This document shows positions 17,074-25,104 of a stretch of 64,000 nucleotides of DNA, in pieces. The stretch's first letter is position 1. Each line of letters opens with the position of its first letter. Both the position numbers and the translations under genes were made by a program. Origin of the DNA: Umezawaea beigongshangensis (GTDB taxonomy: Bacteria > Actinomycetota > Actinomycetes > Mycobacteriales > Pseudonocardiaceae); the NCBI RefSeq assembly GCF_016464305.1, contig NZ_JAEIOJ010000004.1, forward strand, positions 496,001 to 560,000. Direction: 5' to 3'. Below the pieces are notes generated by a model. That model was not told the DNA's origin. It did no database searches and saw nothing but the letters and a program-made list of their open reading frames with translations.

Positions 17074-17164
17074 GACCGCACCCTGCCACGCCGCTCGCGA
17101 CGACTCGGCACCGGACCACCCGATCCGTCACCGGTTCGCCCCGCCGCGCGGTTATCCTCCCGCC

Positions 17165-18577
17165 GTGACAGGTGATCCCGAGCCCGCGCACCGGGAGCGC
17201 GAGGCCGTCGCCGCGCTGGCGGACGACTTCCTCTCCGGGCTGCGCGAGTGGCTGACCATCCCCTCCGTGGGCGCCGACCCGGCGCACCACGCCGACGTGG
17301 GCAGATCGGCCGAGTGGCTGGCCTCGGCGCTGCGCGCGGACGGCTGGCCCGTGGTGGAGGTGTGGGACTCGGGACCGGCGCTGCCCGCCGTGCACGCGCG
17401 GTGGCCGTCGGACGACCCGGACGCGCCGACGGTGCTGGTCTACGGGCACCACGACGTCCAGCCGGTCGACCCGGTCGAGCTGTGGCACACCCCGCCGTTC
17501 GAGCCCGTCCTCGTGGGCGAGGAACTGTTCGCGCGCGGTGCCAGCGACGACAAGGGGCAGGTCGCGATGCACCTGCTGGGGGTGCGCGCGCACCTCGCGG
17601 CCACCGGGCGGACCTCCCCGGCGGTGAACCTCGTGCTGTTCGTCGAGGGCGAGGAGGAGTCCGGCTCGCCGCACATCACCCGCCTGCTCGACGAGCACCG
17701 CGCGGAACTGGCGAGCGACCTGATCGTGTTCACCGACACACCGCTGTACGAGCGGGACGCGCCGACGGTCTGCACGGGCCAGCGCGGCCAGTACGCCGCC
17801 GACGTGGTCTTCACCGGCGGCACGTCCGACGTGCACTCCGGCCGCGCCGGTGGCGGTGTCCCCAACCCGGCGACGGCGCTGGCCCGGCTCGTCGCGGCGC
17901 TGCACGACGACGCGGGCCGGGTCGGGCTGCCCGGCTTCTACGACGACGTCGCGGAGCTCTCCGAGACCGAGCGCGCGTCGTGGGCGGAGCTGCCCTTCGA
18001 CGAGGCCGCGTGGCTCTCCGCGAACGCCGGGGGCGCGCAGGCCGCCACCGGCGAGGAGGGCTTCACGACCTTGGAGCGCGTCTGGGCGCGGCCGACCGCC
18101 GAGGTCAACGGCATCGCCGGCGGCTACACCGGTCCCGGCGGCAAGACGATCGTCCCCGCGTCGGCGTCGGTGAAGCTGTCCTTCCGGCTCGTGCCGGACC
18201 AGCGGCCCGAGCACGTCGCCGACCAGCTCCGCGCGTTCGTCGCCGCGCACACCCCGCCCGGAGTCCGGGCCGAGGTGATCGAGCGCGGAGCGGGCGCTCC
18301 GCCCTACGCGGTGGACCTCACCCACCCGGCGAACCTCGCGGTGCACGACGCGCTGGAGGCCGCGCTGGAGCAGCCCGTCCGGTTCAGCCGCACCGGGGGT
18401 TCCGGCCCGGCCGCGATCCTGCACGGCTGGCTGGGCGCGCCCGTCGTCTACCTGGGCGTCACCCTGCCCGGCGACCGCATCCACGCCCCGAACGAGCGCG
18501 TCGTCGTGCCGCTGCTGCTGCGCGGCGCGGAAGCCGCCGCGCACCTGTGGCGCCTGCTGCCGGGGAGGCTGTCGTGA
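17165..18577 (+). CDS. M20-family metallodipeptidase
   Basis: 470 residues from GTG 17165. TATCCT at 17153-17158 lies 6 bases before it, consistent with a leaderless message. Metal and catalytic motifs of M20 dipeptidases are present: GHHDVQP (H95, D97), GASDDKGQ with the bridging Asp, EGEEESGSP with the catalytic Glu pair, and later GGSGPA before LGAPVVYLGVTLPGD with a HAPNE block carrying the last His. The lid domain contains TSDVHSGRAGGGVPNP. It is predicted to be a cytoplasmic, two-zinc dipeptidase of the CNDP/ArgE-like group. The substrate is unknown. The stop overlaps the K+ channel start (GTGA), an unusual pairing. Confidence 0.92.
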   Translation: MTGDPEPAHREREAVAALADDFLSGLREWLTIPSVGADPAHHADVGRSAEWLASALRADGWPVVEVWDSGPALPAVHARWPSDDPDAPTVLVYGHHDVQPVDPVELWHTPPFEPVLVGEELFARGASDDKGQVAMHLLGVRAHLAATGRTSPAVNLVLFVEGEEESGSPHITRLLDEHRAELASDLIVFTDTPLYERDAPTVCTGQRGQYAADVVFTGGTSDVHSGRAGGGVPNPATALARLVAALHDDAGRVGLPGFYDDVAELSETERASWAELPFDEAAWLSANAGGAQAATGEEGFTTLERVWARPTAEVNGIAGGYTGPGGKTIVPASASVKLSFRLVPDQRPEHVADQLRAFVAAHTPPGVRAEVIERGAGAPPYAVDLTHPANLAVHDALEAALEQPVRFSRTGGSGPAAILHGWLGAPVVYLGVTLPGDRIHAPNERVVVPLLLRGAEAAAHLWRLLPGRLS

Positions 18578-19641
18578 TCCGGGTGCGCACCCCCGCCGAT
18601 CGGCTCACCGACCGGCCGGACCACTCGCTGGTGGGCGTCATCACGATGCCCGCGCACGTGCAGAGCCCGACCAGGGCCATCCTCAAACGCGTGATCGGCG
18701 CGCTGACGGCGCTGTTCGCCGCCGTGCTCATCGTCTACGTGGACCGCGACGGCTACCGGGACGTCAGCGAGGACCCGCTGTCGTTCCTGGACTGCGTCTA
18801 CTACGCCACCGTGTCCCTGTCGACGACCGGCTACGGCGACATCACGCCGGTGAGCCCGATGGCGCGACTGGTGAACGTCCTGGTGATCACCCCGCTGCGG
18901 GTGCTGTTCCTGATCGTGCTGGTCGGCACGACGCTCGAAGTGCTGACGGAACGCTCGCGGCAGGCGTTGCGCATCCAGAAGTGGAGGACGAAGGTGCGGA
19001 ATCACGTCGTGGTGGTCGGGTACGGCACGAAGGGGCGGTCGGCGGTGGCCGCGCTGCTCGGCGACGGTGTGACGCCCGGCGGCATCGTGGTGGTCGACAC
19101 CGACCAGCAGTCGCTGGACTCGGCGTCGGCGATCGGCCTGGTGACCGTGCACGGCTCCGGCACGCGCAACGACGTGCTGCGCGTCGCGGGCGTGACGAAG
19201 GCGCGGGCGGTCGTCGTGGCGGCGAACCGCGACGACACGGCGGTCCTGGTGACGCTGACCGCGCGGGAGCTGGCCCCGAAGGCGCAGATCGTCGCGTCTG
19301 TGCGAGAGCGGGAGAACGAGCACCTGCTGCGCCAGTCCGGCGCGGACTCGGTGGTCGTGTCGAGCGAGACGGCGGGCCGCCTGCTGGGCATGGCCACGGC
19401 GACGCCGACCGTCGTGGACATGGTGGAGGACCTGCTCACGCCGGACTCGGGGCTCGCGATCTCCGAGCGCGACGTCGAGCAGCACGAGATCGGCGGCTCG
19501 CCGCGGCACCTGCCGGACATCGTGCTGGGCCTCGTGCGCGCTGGGAAGCTGTACCGGGTGGACGCCGCCGAGGCGGACTCGATCGAGCCCGGCGACCGGC
19601 TGCTCTACGTCAAGAAGGTGACCCCGCCCAACGGAGACTGA
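18574..19641 (+). CDS. Two-helix K+ channel with RCK (TrkA-N/TrkA-C) domain
   Basis: 355 residues. After a cytoplasmic N-terminus, a first membrane helix lies near 35-55 (IGALTALFAAVLIVYV). The pore loop holds the K+ selectivity filter TTGYGD near 88-93, and the second helix is VLVITPLRVLFLIVLVGTT. The C-terminal RCK domain has the Rossmann motif VVVGYGTKG and an acidic strand end VVVDTD, so NAD(H) or a nucleotide may bind. It resembles MthK/Kch channels and Rv3200c, which sits next to adnB in M. tuberculosis. It begins at GTG 18574, overlapping the M20 stop by 4 bases, and is followed 24 bases later by a SnoaL-like gene. Confidence 0.92.
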   Translation: MIRVRTPADRLTDRPDHSLVGVITMPAHVQSPTRAILKRVIGALTALFAAVLIVYVDRDGYRDVSEDPLSFLDCVYYATVSLSTTGYGDITPVSPMARLVNVLVITPLRVLFLIVLVGTTLEVLTERSRQALRIQKWRTKVRNHVVVVGYGTKGRSAVAALLGDGVTPGGIVVVDTDQQSLDSASAIGLVTVHGSGTRNDVLRVAGVTKARAVVVAANRDDTAVLVTLTARELAPKAQIVASVRERENEHLLRQSGADSVVVSSETAGRLLGMATATPTVVDMVEDLLTPDSGLAISERDVEQHEIGGSPRHLPDIVLGLVRAGKLYRVDAAEADSIEPGDRLLYVKKVTPPNGD

Positions 19642-19664
19642 CCGTCCAGCCGAAGGAGACCCGG

Positions 19665-20060
19665 ATGTCCTCGACCACCTCTGCGCGCTCCCTCGTCGAG
19701 CGCTACTACGCGCTCGTCGACTCCGGGGATCTCGGCGACGCGGTCGCGCTGATGCGCGACGACGTGACACTGACCTTCGCCAACGCGGAGCCGGTGTCCG
19801 GCAGGGCGGCCGCGCATGCGTCGATCCAGACGGTCCTCGACCGGTGCGACGCGATCAGGCACACCGTCGTGACCTGGTTCGAGCAACCGGGCGCGAACGG
19901 GAACACGGACGCGCTGTTCGAGATCCGCATCGCCTACGACCTGAAGAACGGCGGCCACGTCGACATCCCCGGCTGCGTGTTCGCGACGATCGACGCCACC
20001 GGCGCGTTCGTGGAGCAGCGGCTCTACGGCGACCTCGCGCCCGTGTTCGCCGGGGGCTGA
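19665..20060 (+). CDS. SnoaL/NTF2-like protein
   Basis: 131 residues beginning at ATG 19665 with GAAGGAG upstream. The cone-shaped NTF2/SnoaL fold is suggested by SLVERYYALVDSGDLGDAVALM, VTLTFANAEPVSGRAAAHAS and FEIRIAYDLKNGGHVDIPGC. These domains serve as small-molecule isomerases, hydrolases or binding proteins. No catalytic set can be assigned. It lies 23 bases after the K+ channel gene and may be co-transcribed with it. It converges on the histidine kinase gene, with a 12-bp hairpin starting 7 bases past the stop. Confidence 0.82.
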   Translation: MSSTTSARSLVERYYALVDSGDLGDAVALMRDDVTLTFANAEPVSGRAAAHASIQTVLDRCDAIRHTVVTWFEQPGANGNTDALFEIRIAYDLKNGGHVDIPGCVFATIDATGAFVEQRLYGDLAPVFAGG

Positions 20061-20064
20061 CCCG

Positions 20065-21381
20065 TCAGCCGCCGTCCGGCACCGGACGGCGGCGCGACAG
20101 CGGCAGGGTCAGCCGGAACACCGCCCCCGGTTCGCCGGGGGCGGGGGCCTCGGCCGTCAGCTCGCCGCCGTGCGCGCGGACCACGCCGCGCGCGATCGGC
20201 AGGCCCAGGCCGGAGCCGCCCGAGCGGCGGTCGCGGGCGTCGTCCAGCCGCACCAGCCGGTCGAAGATGCGCTCCCGGTCGGTCTCGGGAACGCCGGGCC
20301 CGTCGTCGGTGACGACGAGTTCGGCCCACGCGCCGGACTGCCCGGCCCACAGCCGCACCCGGCCGGTCGGCCCGACGGCCTGCCGCGCGTTGTCCGCGAG
20401 GTTCGCCAGCACCTGCGCCAGGCGTTGCGGGTCGCCGTGGACGAGCGCCTGCTCGCCCTCGCTGCGCACGTCCAGCTCCGGGGCCAGCAGGCCGGTGCGG
20501 ATCACCTCGGCCTCGGCCAGCGCGAGCAGGTCGACGGTCTCGCGCTGAAGCTCCAGGCCCGCGTCGATCCGCGCGAGCGCCAGCAGGTCGTCCACCAGCC
20601 GCCCCGCGCGGCGCGCTTCGCGGACCAGCAGCAGGTTCAGCCGCTCGCGCTCCTCCGGAGCCGCCTGGACGAGCGCCTCCGCCACGGCCTGCACCCCCGC
20701 GATCGGCGTGCGCAGCTCGTGGGCGGCGTCGGCGACGAACCGCTTCGTGCGCTCCTCCGACTCCAGCGCCGAGGTCTCCGCCCCCTCCAGGGAGTCGAGC
20801 ATGTCGTCGAACGCCGCCGCCGTGCGGCCCAGCTCGTCGTCCGTGCGCGCCGGGTCGAGCCGGCGGCCGCGGTCGCCGCTGGAGATGGAGCGGGCCAGCG
20901 TGGTCATCGCGTCCAGCGGCGCCAGCGCGCGCCGCTGGACCAGCACCAGGGCCAGCGTCGCCACGGCCAGCGCCCCGCACCCGGCCAGCACCAGCAGCCT
21001 GCGCAACCGCACCTGCGCGGCGGTGATCACCGACGTGTCGGCGAACAGCCGGATCGTCGAGCCGTCCTGGAGCGGGCGGCTGGTCTCCTCCTGCGCGCCG
21101 CTCGGCGCGCGTCCCCAGGTCGTGCCGTCGGCCCCGACCACCACGACGCGCACCCCGCGGCCCTCCAGGCGGTTGACCAGCTCACCGCCGCGCACGCGCT
21201 GCTTCACGAGCTGCTGCGCGCTGCGGGCCTTCTCCTGCACCAGCGCGTCGAGGTCGTCGTGCGACTGCGCGGCGAACAGGGCGTCGACCAGGAACACCAC
21301 GCCGACGAGCACCGCGGCCAGCACGGCCAGCGCGGACAGGGTGACGCGCCGTCGCAGCGACACCGTCCGCAGACGGCTCAC
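20065..21381 (-). CDS. Sensor histidine kinase (HAMP, HisKA, HATPase)
   Basis: 438 residues from GTG 21381, which overlaps the response-regulator stop by 4 bases. The first membrane helix is LSALAVLAAVLVGVVFLV and the second LLVLAGCGALAVATLALVLV, framing an extracytoplasmic sensor region of about 90 residues. HAMP follows (ALAPLDAMTTLARSI). The phosphoacceptor block AAHELRTPIAG has His at about 221. The ATPase domain shows an N-box LANLADNARQAV, G1 DDGPGVP and G2 GGSGLGLPIA. It autophosphorylates and signals to the OmpR-type partner encoded just upstream. The signal is unknown. Confidence 0.95.
   Translation of the reverse strand: MSRLRTVSLRRRVTLSALAVLAAVLVGVVFLVDALFAAQSHDDLDALVQEKARSAQQLVKQRVRGGELVNRLEGRGVRVVVVGADGTTWGRAPSGAQEETSRPLQDGSTIRLFADTSVITAAQVRLRRLLVLAGCGALAVATLALVLVQRRALAPLDAMTTLARSISSGDRGRRLDPARTDDELGRTAAAFDDMLDSLEGAETSALESEERTKRFVADAAHELRTPIAGVQAVAEALVQAAPEERERLNLLLVREARRAGRLVDDLLALARIDAGLELQRETVDLLALAEAEVIRTGLLAPELDVRSEGEQALVHGDPQRLAQVLANLADNARQAVGPTGRVRLWAGQSGAWAELVVTDDGPGVPETDRERIFDRLVRLDDARDRRSGGSGLGLPIARGVVRAHGGELTAEAPAPGEPGAVFRLTLPLSRRRPVPDGG
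20068..20093. terminator. Bidirectional hairpin between SnoaL-like and histidine kinase genes
   Basis: GCCGCCGTCCGG at 20068-20079 and CCGGACGGCGGC at 20082-20093 form a perfect 12-bp stem with a 2-base centre. It lies just past the SnoaL-like stop and within the last codons of the convergent kinase gene, so it can end transcription from either side. Confidence 0.7.
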
Positions 21382-22064
21382 CGCTGGTCCGCCCTCAACA
21401 CGTACCCCAGACCGCGGACGGTGTGCAGCAGGCGCGGCCCGTGCTCCTCCAGCTTGCGGCGCAGCGCGCTGACGTGCACCTCCACCAGGTTCGGCGCGTA
21501 GTCCTCGTAGCCCCACACGGCGGTGAGGATCTGCGTCTTGCCGACCACGCGCCCGCGCTGCGCCGCGAAGTACTGCAACAGCCGCAGCTCGGTGGCCGTG
21601 AGGTCGACCGTCCGGTCGCCGCGCAGCACCACGCCGGAGTCGGCGTCGACCAGCAGGTCGCCGATCTCCACGGCGGACGGCGTGCGGCCCAGCCTGCGCA
21701 GCACGGCGCTGACCCTGGCGACCAGCTCGGCCAGCACGAACGGTTTCACCAGGTAGTCGTCCGCGCCGCGGTCCAGGCCGCGCAGCCGGTCGGACACGCC
21801 GTCGCGCGCGGTGAGCATCACGACGCCCGCTCCGCTGGCGCGGCGCACCACCTCCAGCAGGACGAACCCGTCGCGACCGGGCAGCATGACGTCCAGCACC
21901 ACCAGGTCCGGCCTGAACCGGGCGAGGTCGGACTCCAGCTCACGCCCGCCGCCGCGGAGCAGGACCTGGTAGCCGACGTCGCGCAGCGCGGAGCTGACGG
22001 CGACCCCGATGGCCTCGGCGTCCTCGATCACCAGCACCCTGGCGGGGGTCGACACGAGCACCAT
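21378..22064 (-). CDS. OmpR/PhoB-family response regulator
   Basis: 228 residues from ATG 22064. The frame runs open upstream but the receiver domain starts here (ARVLVIEDAEAIG). Receiver: acidic pair E14-D15, phosphoacceptor D58 in LVVLDVMLPG, the switch TARD and Lys in YLVKPF. The C-terminal winged helix has LTATELRLLQYFAAQRGRVV and VHVSALRRKLEEHGPRLLHT, then VRGLGYVL. It is the cognate partner of the histidine kinase whose start overlaps its stop by 4 bases. Target genes are unknown. Confidence 0.96.
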   Translation of the reverse strand: MVLVSTPARVLVIEDAEAIGVAVSSALRDVGYQVLLRGGGRELESDLARFRPDLVVLDVMLPGRDGFVLLEVVRRASGAGVVMLTARDGVSDRLRGLDRGADDYLVKPFVLAELVARVSAVLRRLGRTPSAVEIGDLLVDADSGVVLRGDRTVDLTATELRLLQYFAAQRGRVVGKTQILTAVWGYEDYAPNLVEVHVSALRRKLEEHGPRLLHTVRGLGYVLRADQR

Positions 22065-22362
22065 TGTGGTGGTCGGGCGCAAATCGGGTGAGCCACGTTC
22101 ACCCGGTCCCGCAGGACGAGCAGGTCCCCGTGCCGGAACCCGAGCGGCCGTCCGGCCGCGCGGCCGGGTGCGGCCGTCGCGCGCTGGTCGTGGTGCGCGT
22201 GGCGGACGGCGACCGCGTCGCTCGTGGGCACGGTCACGGCCGTCGGGGGGAGATCGGGCGCGGCTCGTGCGGACCGGCGCCGTGCGCGTCCCGCCGGGAG
22301 CGGGCTGAAACCGTCGACACAGACCCACGACAAGGGGCCCCCGGTTCTGGGAGCATGCGCGG

Positions 22363-22821
22363 GTGGCGGTTGGGCGTGGCCCCGGACGACGGGTGCTGGT
22401 CCTGCTGGTCGTCGGACTGGTGGGTCTGGGAGCAGCGGTGGGCCTGGTGTGGGTGCTGTCCGGCGTGTCCGGGTCCGCGGCGGTGAGCGGCGAGCGGGTG
22501 ACGGCCGAGGTGCTCACCTCCACCTCGTGCGGTGCGCCCGACGCCCACGACACCGTGCGGTTCACCGCCGGTGGGGAGACCCGCGAGGCTCGGCTGGACG
22601 GCTGCGGCCACGCGGAGGGCGAGACGTTCGAGGTGGTCGTCCCCGCCGGGGCGACGACCGTGATGATGGCCGGTGCGGTGCCCGAGGGGGTGCCGCTGGC
22701 CACCCGGCTCACCGCCCTGCTGCTGGCGCTGAGCGCGGTGGCCGGCGGTGTCTACGCGTTCCTCGTCCGCCGTCCGATCGGCTCCCGCCGCCGGAGTCCC
22801 GCGTCACCCGCGGTCGGCTGA
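22363..22821 (+). CDS. Small two-helix membrane protein, unknown function
   Basis: 152 residues from GTG 22363 with GGGAG about 9 bases upstream. A first membrane helix spans about 10-33 (VLVLLVVGLVGLGAAVGLVWVL). A region of roughly 80 residues outside the membrane follows with two Cys (TSTSCG and LDGCGH) that could pair. A second helix near 120-138 (LTALLLALSAVAGGVYAFLV) leads into a basic tail. No family recognised. It stands alone, divergent from the two-component system and convergent with the metallopeptidase gene. Confidence 0.65.
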   Translation: MAVGRGPGRRVLVLLVVGLVGLGAAVGLVWVLSGVSGSAAVSGERVTAEVLTSTSCGAPDAHDTVRFTAGGETREARLDGCGHAEGETFEVVVPAGATTVMMAGAVPEGVPLATRLTALLLALSAVAGGVYAFLVRRPIGSRRRSPASPAVG

Positions 22822-22831
22822 CCCGACCGGC

Positions 22832-23680
22832 TCAGCCGATCTCCGAGGCCGGGGCGGCGAAGGTGTTGCAGGCCGCCGTGGAGTTCTCGGCGAGTCCCCG
22901 CTCCACCCAGCGGGCCCGGCTGGAACCGCTGCCGTGCGTGTTGTCGGCCGGGTCCTCCCCGGCGCTGCGCCCGAAGTCCTCCAGCACCAGCGCCACCAGG
23001 TCCGCGCCGATCGATCCGTGCGCGGCGGCCAGGAACATCCCGGCGAAGCAGTCCGCCTGGAGCTCCACGCGCCGCGACATCTCCAGGTCGGTCGCGCCGT
23101 CCACCTGCGCCGCCCGGAGCAGCCCGCTCACCGCCTGCACGTGGTGCCCGTACTCGTGCGCCAGCGTCGCCAGGTGCGTCGTGGGAGCGTCCCCGCCGAC
23201 CTCCCGCAGCCGCTCGGTGATCATGTGAACGGTCCGGTCGGAGCCGCAGTAGTAGGCCACGACCTCCTCACCGCCGGGCGCCGCGCCGCACGGGCCGTCC
23301 TCCGTCCCCGGCGTCGTGTCCAGCCGTGCGGGCTCGGGAGACGTGCCGCCCGCCGTCAGCACCGGTTCCCACGCCCGGCTCAGGCAGGTGAGCCCCGCCT
23401 CGTAGTAGAGGCGCAGGCGCGCGTCGTCCTGATCGAAACGGGGCAGCTCGCACGTCACCGGCGTCAGCGACACCGGGCTCGTCATGAGCTGGTGCCCGGC
23501 GACGCGCTGCGCCGCGCGCGGGCGCGACGAGTCGGCCACGGGCAGCGCGAAACCGGAGATCACCCGCGACTCCGTGCCGCGGGTCGCCAGGCCGAGCGCG
23601 AGCACCGCGCCGACGACCAGCACGAAGACACCGGCCAGCACGACCGGGTCGTTCCGCTCGGCGCCGTCCTGCCGCACCAC
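22832..23680 (-). CDS. Membrane-anchored neutral zinc metallopeptidase (YpfJ-like)
   Basis: 282 residues. The start is one of two tandem GTGs at 23680/23677; the first shares a base with the TAG stop of the upstream gene. An N-terminal anchor, VVLAGVFVLVVGAVLALGLA, is followed by an extracytoplasmic catalytic domain with LAHEYGHHVQ (HExxH), SRRVELQADCFAGMFLA as the third-ligand region, and six or more Cys likely to form disulfides. It is a paralogue of the gene upstream, sharing HEYGHHVQ, the ADC/ATC-F-G block and the C-terminal STAACNTF versus STAECNTW. The substrate is unknown. Confidence 0.88.
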   Translation of the reverse strand: MVRQDGAERNDPVVLAGVFVLVVGAVLALGLATRGTESRVISGFALPVADSSRPRAAQRVAGHQLMTSPVSLTPVTCELPRFDQDDARLRLYYEAGLTCLSRAWEPVLTAGGTSPEPARLDTTPGTEDGPCGAAPGGEEVVAYYCGSDRTVHMITERLREVGGDAPTTHLATLAHEYGHHVQAVSGLLRAAQVDGATDLEMSRRVELQADCFAGMFLAAAHGSIGADLVALVLEDFGRSAGEDPADNTHGSGSSRARWVERGLAENSTAACNTFAAPASEIG

Positions 23681-25017
23681 TACGCGACGTCCTCCGCCGG
23701 GGACAACCACGTGTTGCACTCGGCGGTCGAGTTCGTGTCGTACCCGTGCTTGGCCCACGCGGCGTTGCGCTCCGGGGAGCCGTGGTCGCGGGGCAGCCCG
23801 TTGTCCGGCCAGTCACCGCGGTTGCCCGCGTCCTGCAGCGCCATCGAGATGACGTCCATCGGGATCGCGCCGCGCGACAGCGGAGCCAGCGCCATGCCGC
23901 CGAAGCAGGTGGCCTGCAACTCCTTGCGCCGGTTCACGTCCAGCCCGGCCGGGGTGTCCCAGCCGCCCTTCTCGTACTGCGCGTTGCTCGACGCCTTCAG
24001 GATTCCGGCGAGCCACTGGACGTGGTGGCCGTACTCGTGGGCGAGCTGGCCCAGGTACTTGCCGGGGTGGTTGGGGCTGTTCGCGCTCTGCTCGCCGGCG
24101 TAGGCGTTGGCCGTCCAGTAGACGACGCCCTCGCAGTAGCGGGCGGTGCCGTCCGGCTTCACCGTGCCGCACGGGCTCTGCGTGGGCGTGGTGACGATCA
24201 TCAGCTCGGCGGGCTGGTAGGGCAGGTTCGACCGGGTGAACGCCGGTCGCCACATCTGCTCGATGCACGGCAGCGCGGCCCGCAGGAACCGGTCCTGCCC
24301 GGCCGGGGAGTAGTCCATGCTCGGCAGGGCGCAGCCGGGGACGTCGAACGCGCCGATGTTCGCGCTGTGGATCGGGTTGTCGCCGAGCGCGATCACGGAC
24401 TTCGGGCCGGAGGACGGTCGGGAGGCCGAGCTCGAACGGGTCGAGGTCGGCGCGCTGGCCGTCGTCGTGGCGCTCGTCGTGGTGGTGGCCGCGGTGGTGC
24501 GCCGCGGGGTCGCCGTGGCGGTGTAGGTCGTGTAGCCGCCGGAGTAGCCGACGTCGACGCGGTCCGGCCTGCTCGACGCGGCGACCACGCCGACCAGCGC
24601 GATGCCGAGGACCACCACCGACAGCAGCGCGCCGGCGACGACCGGGCCGTTGCTGCGCCGCGGCGGCGGAGGCGCCCACCGGCCGGGAGGCGGGCCCCAG
24701 GGGCCGCCGTGCTGCGGCCCGGTGGCCTGCGGTGGCGGCATCACGGCGGCGGGCGGCGGGTGCTGCGGCCACGGCGGCGGCCACTGCTGTCCGGCACCGG
24801 GCCGACTCGGGAGCGGCTGGACCGGGCCGGTCTGCTGGGGACCGGGCTGGACCGGGCCGGGTGGGATCGTGCCGGGCGGGACCGTGCCCGGCTGGTCCGT
24901 GCGGGTCGGGGGCGGTCCGCCGGGGGGCGGACTCACCCGGTGCAGCGGCGCGGGCACCGGAGGCGGCGCGACCGGACGCGGTGGCGGCCAACCGCCGGGC
25001 GGCGGTGGTTGCGTCAT
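23680..25017 (-). CDS. Proline-rich membrane-anchored zinc metallopeptidase (YpfJ-like)
   Basis: 445 residues from ATG 25017. The first 120 residues are a cytoplasmic tail rich in Pro, Gly and Gln (TQPPPPGGWPPPRPV and similar). A membrane helix follows (GPVVAGALLSVVVLGIALVGVV), then a Ser/Thr-rich linker of about 60 residues. The catalytic domain has LAHEYGHHVQWLAG (HExxH), VNRRKELQATCFGGMAL and a C-terminal NSTAECNTWL. Proline-rich N-tails of this sort are common on actinobacterial envelope proteins and kinase substrates. It forms an operon with the shorter paralogue downstream (stop and start overlap by one base), apparently a tandem duplication. Confidence 0.9.
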   Translation of the reverse strand: MTQPPPPGGWPPPRPVAPPPVPAPLHRVSPPPGGPPPTRTDQPGTVPPGTIPPGPVQPGPQQTGPVQPLPSRPGAGQQWPPPWPQHPPPAAVMPPPQATGPQHGGPWGPPPGRWAPPPPRRSNGPVVAGALLSVVVLGIALVGVVAASSRPDRVDVGYSGGYTTYTATATPRRTTAATTTTSATTTASAPTSTRSSSASRPSSGPKSVIALGDNPIHSANIGAFDVPGCALPSMDYSPAGQDRFLRAALPCIEQMWRPAFTRSNLPYQPAELMIVTTPTQSPCGTVKPDGTARYCEGVVYWTANAYAGEQSANSPNHPGKYLGQLAHEYGHHVQWLAGILKASSNAQYEKGGWDTPAGLDVNRRKELQATCFGGMALAPLSRGAIPMDVISMALQDAGNRGDWPDNGLPRDHGSPERNAAWAKHGYDTNSTAECNTWLSPAEDVA

Positions 25018-25104
25018 TGCTGCGTGGCCCCCATATCGCCGCCGTGATAGCGCACCGTCGAATCCCCACGAGAGCATAGGCCGACTCCGCTATTGTCCGC
25101 GGCC

